A stretch of DNA of 64,000 bases from Paraburkholderia rhynchosiae. Its GTDB lineage: Bacteria; Pseudomonadota; Gammaproteobacteria; Burkholderiales; Burkholderiaceae. The translations under genes and the position numbers were made by a program. Under the pieces are notes generated by a model. That model saw nothing but the letters and a program-made list of their open reading frames with translations, ran no database searches and had not been told where the DNA came from. Below, one piece after another: positions 26,137 to 34,545 of this stretch. The stretch lies in NCBI RefSeq assembly GCF_002879865.1, contig NZ_PNXY01000028.1:17620-81619 (forward strand), given 5' to 3'. Each line of letters starts with the position of its first letter. Position 1 is the stretch's first letter.

Positions 26137-27276
26137 ATGGCGACGATTCGTCTAACAAACGTGCAGAAGTCATACGGCGATCACCCGCCAGTGGTCCGGC
26201 GCGTGAATCTCGAAGTCGCGCAGCACGAGTTCTGCGTGTTTCTCGGACCTTCGGGCTGCGGCAAATCCACATTGCTGCGCATGATCGCCGGCCTGGAGGA
26301 TTTGACCGAAGGCGAATTGCACATCGGCGGGCGGCTCATGAACGATGTGCCCGCGGCCGGGCGCGGTGTGGCGATGGTGTTCCAGAGCTATGCGCTGTTT
26401 CCGCACATGACGGTGTTCGACAACATGGCGTTCGGTCTGAAGCTCGCGAAGCAGCCGAAGGGCGTGATCGAGAGCAAGGTGCGCGAAGCCGCGCGCATTC
26501 TGCAACTGGACGGCTTTCTCGATCGCTATCCGAAAGCGCTGTCGGGCGGCCAGCGTCAGCGTGTCGCGATTGGGCGGGCGATTGTGCGCGAGCCGGGCGT
26601 GTTCCTGTTCGACGAACCGCTGTCGAACCTCGACGCCGCGTTGCGCGGCCAGACACGGGTTGAAATTGCGCGCCTGCATCAGCGGTTTGCCAATGCGAGC
26701 GTGGTGTACGTCACGCACGATCAGGTCGAAGCAATGACGCTCGCGGACAGAATCGTGCTGCTGCACGCGGGCGCCGACGCCGAGCGCTTCGGCAGCATCG
26801 CGCAAACCGGTGCGCCACTCGAGTTGTATCACCATCCGAAGTCACGCTTCGTGGCAGGCTTCATCGGCTCACCGCGCATGAACTTTATGGATGCCATGAT
26901 CGATGCAATCGAGCCGGGCAAAGTGTCGGTCACGCTCGCAAAAGGCGGCGAACGGCTGACCGCTTACGTGGATGGCCAACGCTTGCAACGTGGGCAGTCC
27001 GTCACGCTAGGCGTGCGTCCCGAGCATTTGCGTCTGGATGGCGACGAGCAGTCCATTCAGTGCGCGACCGTGCTGTCGGAACGGCTCGGCGAGCATAGCT
27101 ACATTCACGCCGATCATGCGGCGGGCTCGCTCGTCGCCAAGGCGCCGGGCGATACGTCGATCGAATCAGGCGAGCGTATTCGCATTCACGTACCGCCTCA
27201 CGCATGTCATCTGTTCGACGCGGAAGGTATTGCGCTGCGCCGTAGCACGTTCGATCCCGAGCGCGTTGCGGCGTGA
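26137..27276 (+). CDS. ABC transporter ATPase, MalK/UgpC (CUT1 sugar) type
   Basis: 379 residues. Walker A GPSGCGKS at 37-44, signature LSGGQ at 135-139, Walker B VFLFDEPLSNLDA and a C-terminal TOBE-type regulatory region (LGVRPEHLRLDG). It energises import through the two permeases encoded downstream. In Bacillus the gan operon lacks its own ATPase and borrows MsmX; here a dedicated ATPase leads the operon. AGGGAGGCGAGG precedes the ATG. Confidence 0.93.
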   Translation: MATIRLTNVQKSYGDHPPVVRRVNLEVAQHEFCVFLGPSGCGKSTLLRMIAGLEDLTEGELHIGGRLMNDVPAAGRGVAMVFQSYALFPHMTVFDNMAFGLKLAKQPKGVIESKVREAARILQLDGFLDRYPKALSGGQRQRVAIGRAIVREPGVFLFDEPLSNLDAALRGQTRVEIARLHQRFANASVVYVTHDQVEAMTLADRIVLLHAGADAERFGSIAQTGAPLELYHHPKSRFVAGFIGSPRMNFMDAMIDAIEPGKVSVTLAKGGERLTAYVDGQRLQRGQSVTLGVRPEHLRLDGDEQSIQCATVLSERLGEHSYIHADHAAGSLVAKAPGDTSIESGERIRIHVPPHACHLFDAEGIALRRSTFDPERVAA

Positions 27277-27355
27277 CTGCGCGTTGTTTCAGGCATTAAT
27301 TGATGCATTAGTCGATTCATCCAGCCGGATTCCGCCACAGAGCGGTTCACAAAGT

Positions 27356-27374
27356 TGGCAGCGATTCGCTGCCA
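27356..27374 (+). other. Hairpin before the binding-protein gene
   Basis: Arms TGGCAGCGA and TCGCTGCCA around a single central base, about 30 bases before the ribosome binding site of the sugar-binding protein gene. With the hairpin behind that gene it brackets the binding-protein message, which may protect or release that segment after RNA processing. Confidence 0.45.
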
Positions 27375-27402
27375 GCCAACAAGGTAGTCAAGGAGACAAA
27401 AG

Positions 27403-28656
27403 ATGATTGCTCTTCGCTTTCGCCGTCTTGCGCGCGTGTCGATTGCAGCCGCCCTGGTTGCCGGCTCGCTCGGCTATGTCGCAGCCGACGCCGCCACGCT
27501 CACCGTCAACGTGTCCGCGCGCGGCAACCAGCGCTCGACATGGCAGGACGCTTTCGACAAGTTCAAGAAAGCCAATCCCGATGTCGATCTCAAGGTGACC
27601 TACATCACCGAAGAAGCCTATAAGGTGCAGATGGGCGGCTGGCTCGCGACCGATCCGCCCGACGTCGTGTCGTGGCATGACGGCGAACGCATGGCGTATT
27701 ACGCGCAACGCGGCCTGCTTGAAGACCTCACGCCGGACTGGAACAAGAATGGCTGGTCGCAGCAATATGCGTCGGTCAAGGAAGCATCGACGTATAAGGG
27801 CAAGCAGTACGCAGCGCCGCTCGGCTACGACGCATACGGTTTTTTCTATCGCAAGGATCTGTTCGAGAAAGCGGGCATCAAGAGCGAGCCGAAGACATGG
27901 GATGAATTCCTCGACGCCTGCAAGAAACTCAAGGCAAGCGGCGTTGCGCCGATCGCGGTTGCCGCTCGCGATAGCTGGACACTGGCCGCATGGTTCGACT
28001 ATCTGGACCTGCGTATCAACGGCAACGAGTTCCATCAGAAGTTGATGGCGGGGGAGGTTCCGTACACGGACGCGCGCGTGAAAAAGGTCTACACCGCGTG
28101 GAAAACGCTGCTCGACGATCACTACTACATCGACAACGCGCTTTCCTACGATCTCGATTCCATTGCACCGTTTCTCGTGAACGGCAAGGCCTCGATGATG
28201 TTGATGGGCACGTTTTTCTCGGCCAGCATCCCCGCATCGATCAGACCGCAAACAGGCTTTTTCCGCTTCCCTGTGATCGACACCAATGTGCCGATGGCCG
28301 AGGACGGTCCGGTCAACGTGCTGCTCATTCCGGCGAAAGCGAAGAACAAGGCCGACGCTCATAAGCTGCTCGCTTTCATGGAGCAGCCACAGATCAACGC
28401 GGATCTGGCACGCGGCTGGGGACAGTTGCCCTCGAACAGTCAGGCGGCCGAACCTGATGATCCCATTTCGAAGGTCGGTTTCCAGACTCTTGCAAACACC
28501 AAGGGCGGCATTGCGCAGTTCTACGATCGCGATATGCAGAAAGAAATGGCTGACGAAGGCATGAAAGCGATGCAGCAGTTCTACAGCGATCCGTCGCAAC
28601 TCGACGCGGTCCTCACGCGCCTGGAGTCGACGCGCAAGCGCATCTACAAGAAGTAA
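27403..28656 (+). CDS. Sugar ABC transporter substrate-binding protein (galacto-oligosaccharide, GanS-like)
   Basis: 417 residues with a signal peptide (residues 1-30, ending GYVAADAA). The mature part is a family 1 extracellular binding protein: RSTWQDAFDKFKKANPDVDL, DVVSWHDGERMAYYAQRG and YDAYGFFYRKDLFEKAGI. It captures oligosaccharides in the periplasm and passes them to the two permeases. The neighbours (GH42, GH53) indicate galactan fragments as ligand; this is inference. A perfect 9-bp hairpin stands right behind the stop. Confidence 0.9.
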   Translation: MIALRFRRLARVSIAAALVAGSLGYVAADAATLTVNVSARGNQRSTWQDAFDKFKKANPDVDLKVTYITEEAYKVQMGGWLATDPPDVVSWHDGERMAYYAQRGLLEDLTPDWNKNGWSQQYASVKEASTYKGKQYAAPLGYDAYGFFYRKDLFEKAGIKSEPKTWDEFLDACKKLKASGVAPIAVAARDSWTLAAWFDYLDLRINGNEFHQKLMAGEVPYTDARVKKVYTAWKTLLDDHYYIDNALSYDLDSIAPFLVNGKASMMLMGTFFSASIPASIRPQTGFFRFPVIDTNVPMAEDGPVNVLLIPAKAKNKADAHKLLAFMEQPQINADLARGWGQLPSNSQAAEPDDPISKVGFQTLANTKGGIAQFYDRDMQKEMADEGMKAMQQFYSDPSQLDAVLTRLESTRKRIYKK

Positions 28657-28664
28657 CGTCCGCC

Positions 28665-28690
28665 GCGCCGGCGCGCAGCAACGCCGGCGC
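28665..28690 (+). other. Hairpin directly behind the sugar-binding protein gene
   Basis: Perfect 9-base arms GCGCCGGCG and CGCCGGCGC with an 8-base loop, starting nine bases after the stop codon. No T run follows, so it is not a classical terminator. It likely stabilises the upstream binding-protein mRNA or attenuates read-through to the permeases. Confidence 0.65.
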
Positions 28691-28721
28691 ACGCCTTCGA
28701 TTTTCGACGAGGCCTGATCCA

Positions 28722-29627
28722 ATGTCTCATTCCGCAGCGCGCCGCTTAACCGCGGCACAGCACCGTCACGTCTCGACGACGCGTCGTCATCAGCATCGTG
28801 CCGCGTTACTGTTCCTGTTGCCGGGCTGCGCGTTGTTCTGCTTGTGCGTGATCTATCCGATCATCAGCAGCATTTCGCTCAGCTTTTATCACTGGGACGG
28901 CATGACGCCGAAGACGTTCGCGGGCTTCGATAACTACGTCGAGCTGTTCCACGCCGACACGTTCTACACGGCGCTGAAGAACAATCTGCTCTGGCTTGCG
29001 CTGTTCCTCCTCGCGCCGCCGCTTGGTCTCTTGTTCGCGCTCTATCTGAATCAGCACATTCGCGGCATGCGCGTCGTGAAGTCGCTTTTTTTCGCGCCGT
29101 TTGTGTTGTCGGGTGTTGTGGTGGGCCTCGTGTTCAGCTGGTTTTACGACCCTGGATTCGGTCTCTTGCGATTGATTGTCGGCCACGGCATTCCCGTTCT
29201 CGGCGATCCGAAGACGGTGACGTTCGGCATTATCTTCGCCGCGCTGTGGCCTCAAACGCCGTTCTGCATGGTGCTGTATCTCACCGGCCTTACGGGCATC
29301 AACCCGGAAGTGGTGGAGGCGGCGCGCATGGAAGGCGCGAAAGGACTGCGTCTTTTGTGGCATGTGATCCTGCCGCAATTGCGTCCCGCCACCTTCATGG
29401 CCGTCGTGCTGACGGTGATTGGCGCGCTGCGCAGTTTCGATCTGATCGCGGTGATGAGCGGCGGTGGTCCGTTCGACAGTTCCACCGTGCTCGCCTATTA
29501 CATGTATGACCAGGCGATCAAGTACTACCGCGAAGGCTATTCCGCGGCAATTGCCGTTGTGCTGTTCGCCATCATGCTCGTCTACATCGTGTTCCATCTG
29601 CGCCGCATGCTGCGCGAAGAACACTGA
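28722..29627 (+). CDS. Sugar ABC transporter permease, MalF type (GanP-like)
   Basis: 301 residues, six predicted membrane helices beginning with LLFLLPGCALFCLCVIYPII. The cytoplasmic EAA loop that docks the ATPase is VEAARMEGAKGLRLLWHVIL. First of the two inner-membrane subunits; the next permease begins 18 bases after it. The Shine-Dalgarno sequence is weak, consistent with lower expression than the binding protein. Confidence 0.92.
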   Translation: MSHSAARRLTAAQHRHVSTTRRHQHRAALLFLLPGCALFCLCVIYPIISSISLSFYHWDGMTPKTFAGFDNYVELFHADTFYTALKNNLLWLALFLLAPPLGLLFALYLNQHIRGMRVVKSLFFAPFVLSGVVVGLVFSWFYDPGFGLLRLIVGHGIPVLGDPKTVTFGIIFAALWPQTPFCMVLYLTGLTGINPEVVEAARMEGAKGLRLLWHVILPQLRPATFMAVVLTVIGALRSFDLIAVMSGGGPFDSSTVLAYYMYDQAIKYYREGYSAAIAVVLFAIMLVYIVFHLRRMLREEH

Positions 29628-29645
29628 TTTCAGGAGTCGTGTGTC

Positions 29646-30497
29646 ATGTATCCGCTTCCCGTCGAACGCTGGAAACCGCTCAATCGCACGCTTTATAAAG
29701 CGTCGCTGCCGATCGCGCTATTGATCTGGCTATTGCCGATGCTCGCTGTGCTCGTCACGTCGATTCGTTCTTCCGACGAGCTTTCGCAAGGCGATTACTG
29801 GACCTGGCCCAAACATTTCGCGCTGATCGAAAACTACGGCACGGCGCTCACGCAAACACCGATGCTGCATTACTTCGCCAATAGCGTGCTGATTACGGTG
29901 CCCTCGGTACTGGGCGCAATCGTGCTTGCGTCGATGGCCGGCTTTGCATTGGCCACATATCGCTTTCCGGGCAACACGGTGATTCTGTTCGGCTTCGTCG
30001 CGGGCAATTTCGTGCCGATCCAGATCCTGATGATTCCGGTGCGCGACATGGCGTTGAAGTTTGGTCTTTTCAATAGCGTGTGGGCGCTGGTCATTTTTCA
30101 TGTGTCGTTTCAGACCGGCTTTTGCACGCTGTTTCTGCGCAATTTCATCAAACAGTTGCCATTCGAAATGATCGAGGCCGCGCGCGTGGAAGGCGCGAGC
30201 GAGTGGACGATCTACTGGCGCATCGTGCTGCCGCTAATCCGTCCCGCGCTCGCCGCGCTCGGCATTCTGGTGTTCACGTTCGTCTGGAACGACTACTTCT
30301 GGGCGCTATGTCTCACGCAAGGCGACGAGGCCGCGCCTATCACTGTCGGCGTTGCAGCGCTCAAGGGTCAATGGACGACCGCGTGGAACCTCGTGGCCGC
30401 TGGTTCAGTACTCGCCGCGCTGCCTTCCGTGTTGATGTTCTTCGCGATGCAAAAGCATTTCGTCGCCGGCCTGACCTTCGGTGCAAGCAAGGGCTGA
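29646..30497 (+). CDS. Sugar ABC transporter permease, MalG type (GanQ-like)
   Basis: 283 residues, about six membrane helices. The EAA loop is IEAARVEGASEWTIYWRIVL, followed by VFTFVWNDYFWALCL, typical of MalG-type subunits. It pairs with the MalF-type subunit. CAGGAGTCGTGTC precedes the ATG. The beta-galactosidase gene starts 36 bases after it. Confidence 0.92.
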   Translation: MYPLPVERWKPLNRTLYKASLPIALLIWLLPMLAVLVTSIRSSDELSQGDYWTWPKHFALIENYGTALTQTPMLHYFANSVLITVPSVLGAIVLASMAGFALATYRFPGNTVILFGFVAGNFVPIQILMIPVRDMALKFGLFNSVWALVIFHVSFQTGFCTLFLRNFIKQLPFEMIEAARVEGASEWTIYWRIVLPLIRPALAALGILVFTFVWNDYFWALCLTQGDEAAPITVGVAALKGQWTTAWNLVAAGSVLAALPSVLMFFAMQKHFVAGLTFGASKG

Positions 30498-30533
30498 CCG
30501 CCCGTTCGACGTCACTCACAACGAGATTCTCTC

Positions 30534-32495
30534 ATGCAACTTGGTGTTTGCTACTACCCGGAACAATGGCCGCGCGCCATGTGGGCCGACGACGCAATGC
30601 GTATGGTCGAACTTGGCATTACGCATGTGCGGATCGCTGAATTTGCGTGGAGCCGGATGGAACCGCGCGCGGGCGAATTCGTGTGGGAATGGCTCGATGA
30701 AGCGGTCGAGACGCTCGCGAGCGCCGGGCTCAAACTCATACTCGGCACGCCGACTGCTTCGCCGCCGAAGTGGTTGATCGACGCTCATCCGGATGTATTG
30801 CCGGTGCGCGCCGACGGCACGCGCTGGAATTTCGGTTCGCGCCGTCACTACGATGTTTGCAGCGAAACGTATCGCGTTGAATGCTTGCGCATTGTCACTG
30901 CAATGGTGGAGCGTTACGGACAGCATCAGTCGATTGTCGCCTGGCAGACGGATAATGAACTCGGTTGTCACGAGACCGTGCCGAGTTATTCGCCCGCTGC
31001 GTTAAAGCGTTTTCGCGCGTGGCTGCGCAAGCGCTATGAAACTGTCGACGCTCTCAACGACGCTTGGGGCAATGTGTTCTGGAGCATGGAGTACGCGTCG
31101 TTCGAAGCCATCGAATTGCCGAACCTCACGCCGACCGACGCGAATCCGATTCATCTGCTCGACTTCCGCCGCTTCATGTCGGACGAAGTGGCGAGCTTTC
31201 ATCGCGAGCAGGTCGATGTGTTGCGGCGTCACGCGCCCACGGCCGATGTGCTGCACAACTTCATGGGTTTCTTTACCACCTTCGATCATTACCGCTTTGC
31301 CGAAGATAAAGCACTCGACGTCGCTGCGTGGGACAGCTATCCGATTGCGCGCACCGAATCGATTGCATTGCCCGAAGAACAGAAGGCGCGTTATGCACGC
31401 ACCGCGCATCCCGATGTCTCCGCTTTCGATCACGACCGTTATCGCGCGATTGGCCGCGGGCGTTTCTGGGTGATGGAGCAGCAGGCGGGCCCGGTGAACT
31501 GGGCGCCGTGGAATCCGGTGCCGGCCAAAGGCATGGTCAGGTTATGGGCCTACGAGGCCTTCGCGCACGGTGCCGAACTGGTGTCGTATTTCCGCTGGCG
31601 TCAGTGCGCGTTTGCGCAGGAACAGATGCATTCGGGCCTGAACCTGCCGAACAACGAGTTGTCGCCTGGCGGCCTTGAAGTGCAACAGGCGGCGCGCGAG
31701 ATCGCATCAGTACCGGCGTTTTCACGACTCGACGCGCCGGCGCGTGCGGCTACAGCGGTCGTGTTCGACTACGAGACGCAATGGATGTTCGAGATCCAGC
31801 GTCATGGCAAGGGCTTCGATTATCAGACGCTCGTGTTCGACTACTACGAGTCGCTGCGAGAGCTGGGGCTCGACGTCGATATTGTTTCTACCAAGGCCAA
31901 TCTTTCGCCGTATCGACTCGTAGTCGTGCCGAGCCTTGCCGTGATCGATGACGAGTTGGTGGCGCAGATCGAGCGCAGTTCCGCGCAATGGGTGTTCGGC
32001 CCGCGCAGCGGCTCCAAAACCGACGCGTTTGCGATTCCGCCGAACCTGCCACCGGGCACGCTGCAACGCGTGCTGCCGATGCAGGTGCTCGAAGTGGAAA
32101 GCTTGCGCTCGTCGCTTGCGCCAGCGGTTTCGATCGGCGGCACGAACGGTGTCGCGATGCATTGGCGCGAACACGTGCGCGCCAATGGCGAGACACACGT
32201 CGACGCGCGATTCGACGATACGTGGCCCGCGATTCTCACGCATGGGCGAGTCCGTTATGTGGCCGGCTGGTTATCCCACACGCTGCATCGCACGGTGTTG
32301 GAGCAGGCGGCGCAAGAGGCCGGCATGACGACGCAATTGCTGCCGGAGGGCTTGCGCATTCGTCGTCGCGGGGATCTGACGTTTGCATTGAACTTCGGCG
32401 CGAAGCGGGTTGAGGTTCCCGCGCCGGCCAACGCAACGTTTGTACTCGGACAGTCGCAACTCGACATGGGCGATGTCTGCGTGTGGAGAGACTGA
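30534..32495 (+). CDS. ganA: Beta-galactosidase, glycoside hydrolase family 42
   Basis: 653 residues without a signal peptide, so cytoplasmic. The start GVCYYPEQWP and the (beta/alpha)8 barrel are typical of GH42. Acid/base Glu142 is in QTDNELGCH and nucleophile Glu315 in FWVMEQQAGPVNW. A trimerisation domain (from ~390) and a small beta domain follow. It splits imported beta-1,4-galacto-oligosaccharides to galactose. Position between permease and endo-galactanase matches GanA in the Bacillus gan operon. Confidence 0.93.
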   Translation: MQLGVCYYPEQWPRAMWADDAMRMVELGITHVRIAEFAWSRMEPRAGEFVWEWLDEAVETLASAGLKLILGTPTASPPKWLIDAHPDVLPVRADGTRWNFGSRRHYDVCSETYRVECLRIVTAMVERYGQHQSIVAWQTDNELGCHETVPSYSPAALKRFRAWLRKRYETVDALNDAWGNVFWSMEYASFEAIELPNLTPTDANPIHLLDFRRFMSDEVASFHREQVDVLRRHAPTADVLHNFMGFFTTFDHYRFAEDKALDVAAWDSYPIARTESIALPEEQKARYARTAHPDVSAFDHDRYRAIGRGRFWVMEQQAGPVNWAPWNPVPAKGMVRLWAYEAFAHGAELVSYFRWRQCAFAQEQMHSGLNLPNNELSPGGLEVQQAAREIASVPAFSRLDAPARAATAVVFDYETQWMFEIQRHGKGFDYQTLVFDYYESLRELGLDVDIVSTKANLSPYRLVVVPSLAVIDDELVAQIERSSAQWVFGPRSGSKTDAFAIPPNLPPGTLQRVLPMQVLEVESLRSSLAPAVSIGGTNGVAMHWREHVRANGETHVDARFDDTWPAILTHGRVRYVAGWLSHTLHRTVLEQAAQEAGMTTQLLPEGLRIRRRGDLTFALNFGAKRVEVPAPANATFVLGQSQLDMGDVCVWRD

Positions 32496-32622
32496 CGAAG
32501 CAGTGAATCGCGATACGCGACCAGGCAGCAAGAGGGCGGCAAAACCAGTGGTATTCGAAAGCATCGACGCAAACCAGGCGAGCCTATCAAAGAGCCGCCA
32601 TTCGATACACGGAGGATGACAG

Positions 32623-33783
32623 ATGAACAGAAGAGACATGCTGGGATGGCTCGCGTCCGCGGCGGCAGCGGCTGGCGCGGGTTCGATGATCGGCGCGCCG
32701 GCCATAGCGGCTGAATTGACATCGTCGGGACACGGGGCGCGTTTCGCAAAGGGCGCGGATGTCTCGACGCTGCTCGAACTCGAAGCGAACGGCGCGAAGT
32801 TCTTCGAACACGGCGTGCCGCACGACTGTCTGCAGATTCTTAAGGGCCATGGTGTCGACTCTATTCGTATCAAGGTCTGGAATGATCCTGGGAATCCGAA
32901 CTTTTTTCCTGCCGATCAAAGTCCTGTGGCGGGCTATAACAACGCGGAGCATGTGCGCGTGCTGGCGCGTCGCGCCGCTGCGCTCGGCATGCGTATCCTG
33001 ATCGACTTCCACTACAGCGACTGGTGGGCCGATCCGGGCAAGCAGTATCCGCCGCACGCGTGGGCGGGCAAGGACATCACCGAAACTTGCGCGCTGTTGT
33101 CGGAGTACACGTCGAATGTGCTGAACATGCTCAAGCGCGACGGCGTTCGTCCCGAGTGGGTCCAAGTGGGCAACGAGATCACCGGCGGCATGCTGTGGCC
33201 GCTCGGCAAGTACGATCAGTGGGACAACCTCGCACAATTGCTGAAGGCGGGGCATGACGCGGTGAAGTCCGTCGATGAGCGCATCAAGGTCATGCTGCAT
33301 ATCGACAGCGGCGGTAACAACGCGACGAGCCGCTGGTGGTTCGACAGCGCGACGCAGCGAGGCGTGACGTTCGATCTGATCGGGCTGTCGTATTACCCGC
33401 AATGGCAGGGCGCGCTCAGCGACCTGCAAACCAATGCGAACGATCTCGCGACGCGCTACGGCAAGGACGTGATGGTGGTCGAAACCGCGTACCCGTGGAC
33501 GACCAGCGACGGCGATTCCGAACCCAACGCAATGACCAACACCGGCTCAACCACTTTTCCGCAAACGCCCGCGGGCCAGGCGCAGTTCCTGGCGGCGGTG
33601 GCGGATGTCGTGAAGGCGATTCCCGACGGCCACGGCAAAGGCGTGTTCTGGTGGGAGCCCGAATGGATTCCGACGCCGAATGTCGGATGGAAGATCGGCG
33701 CGGGCGATCAGTGGGACAACAACACGTTGTTCGATTTTCACGGCAACGCGTTGAGTTCGCTGGATGCGTTTCGCCAGCTGTAA
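32623..33783 (+). CDS. ganB: Arabinogalactan endo-beta-1,4-galactanase, glycoside hydrolase family 53
   Basis: 386 residues. The N-terminus (NRRDMLGWLASAAAAAGAG) is a twin-arginine-like export signal. The GH53 barrel has FAKGADVSTLLELEANGAKF, RIKVWNDPGNPNF and ILIDFHYSDWWADPGKQ. The catalytic Glu pair is Glu185 (QVGNEITGGMLWP) and Glu287 (VMVVETAYPW). It cuts beta-1,4-galactan (pectin side chains) to oligosaccharides. ACGGAGGATGACAG precedes the ATG. Exported by Tat it would be periplasmic unless a further secretion step exists; no outer-membrane porin gene is in the locus. Confidence 0.93.
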   Translation: MNRRDMLGWLASAAAAAGAGSMIGAPAIAAELTSSGHGARFAKGADVSTLLELEANGAKFFEHGVPHDCLQILKGHGVDSIRIKVWNDPGNPNFFPADQSPVAGYNNAEHVRVLARRAAALGMRILIDFHYSDWWADPGKQYPPHAWAGKDITETCALLSEYTSNVLNMLKRDGVRPEWVQVGNEITGGMLWPLGKYDQWDNLAQLLKAGHDAVKSVDERIKVMLHIDSGGNNATSRWWFDSATQRGVTFDLIGLSYYPQWQGALSDLQTNANDLATRYGKDVMVVETAYPWTTSDGDSEPNAMTNTGSTTFPQTPAGQAQFLAAVADVVKAIPDGHGKGVFWWEPEWIPTPNVGWKIGAGDQWDNNTLFDFHGNALSSLDAFRQL

Positions 33784-33797
33784 ATAGCCCTTCGCAA

Positions 33798-33825
33798 AGC
33801 TGGGGTCAGCGCGCTGACCCCAGCT
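33798..33825. terminator. Bidirectional hairpin between galactanase gene and a convergent small gene
   Basis: A perfect inverted repeat: arms GCTGGGGTCAGCG and CGCTGACCCCAGC plus one outer A-T pair. It starts 15 bases after the galactanase stop and overlaps the last codons and the stop of the convergent gene. T-rich tails are poor on both sides, so termination would depend mostly on stem stability. Confidence 0.65.
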
Positions 33826-34135
33826 CCTTGCGCGCTTTCGCGCAGTCGGACGTGAACGCCATGCTGGCCTGATCGGGCGTCATGCGCGGCGCGTTCGGCG
33901 CGTAGATTTTCTCGATGATGGCGGCGAACGTTTGACGGTCCGCATCGTCGTGATAGTACTTTGTGGCCTGATCCAGCGCCTGTGCCCTGGTCTTTTTGTG
34001 CGCGCGCCATGAAGCGACCTGACCGGCGATATCGCCGATAGCAAAGCATTGATCGCTGACTGTTTGTGCCACGGCCTGAACGGTTGCTTGCGCAAGGCAT
34101 GCCGCAAGCAATGCCGATATCACTACGCGTTTCAT
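33806..34135 (-). CDS. Small exported protein of unknown function
   Basis: 109 residues with a signal peptide (MKRVVISALLAACLAQATVQAVAQ) and a short helical mature domain with two Cys (QCFAIGDI, SDCAKARKE) that may form a disulfide. I do not recognise a named family. It is convergent with the galactanase gene and its stop codon lies inside the shared hairpin. No operon partner is visible. Confidence 0.7.
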   Translation of the reverse strand: MKRVVISALLAACLAQATVQAVAQTVSDQCFAIGDIAGQVASWRAHKKTRAQALDQATKYYHDDADRQTFAAIIEKIYAPNAPRMTPDQASMAFTSDCAKARKELGSAR

Positions 34136-34218
34136 GACGAATCCTGTTGGCGCAAAGGCCGGAGTTTAACGCGGCAGCGAGGGATCGCTGGCCGCGTCGA
34201 TTCGTCGCTACCACGCAA

Positions 34219-34410
34219 TCACTTCTTATCCGGCTCCGCTTCGGTATTCGTGCCGGTTTTGCCGTTGCTTCTGTTGGTGACTGCGCCGGTTTCGTCGAGT
34301 TCGTCGTCGAGGTCGTCGTCGTTTTCATCGGCCGGCGGATCCGAGTCGGCCATGCTTATAAAGAGAATGTGGCCAACGGGCCGGGCATAAGCGATTGAAT
34401 TCAGGTTCAT
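34219..34410 (-). CDS. Small acidic hypothetical protein
   Basis: 63 codons; the second half is strongly acidic and polar (DENDDDLDDELDETG) with no membrane helix. GGAGCGCACGAG before the ATG at 34410 supports the longer start; an internal ATG at codon 20 would give a 44-residue, wholly acidic peptide. No family recognised. Acidic low-complexity frames can be spurious. Confidence 0.4.
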   Translation of the reverse strand: MNLNSIAYARPVGHILFISMADSDPPADENDDDLDDELDETGAVTNRSNGKTGTNTEAEPDKK

Positions 34411-34486
34411 CTCGTGCGCTCCGGTAGAGGGTGCGCATTGGTCGCAGCAATCCGCGAACCCGATTGCGCACGTTCGACGCGCAAAG

Positions 34487-34512
34487 AAAAAAGCCGCCTC
34501 GAAAGGCGGCTT
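34487..34512 (-). terminator. Rho-independent terminator of the MFS carrier gene
   Basis: On the minus strand, stem AAGCCGCCT / AGGCGGCTT with a 4-base loop, followed by TTTTTTC. It starts 34 bases after the stop of the MFS gene. This is the clearest classical terminator in the window. Confidence 0.9.
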
Positions 34513-34545
34513 CAGCAGATCAGCAAACTCTCCGGCGCTGCGTGC

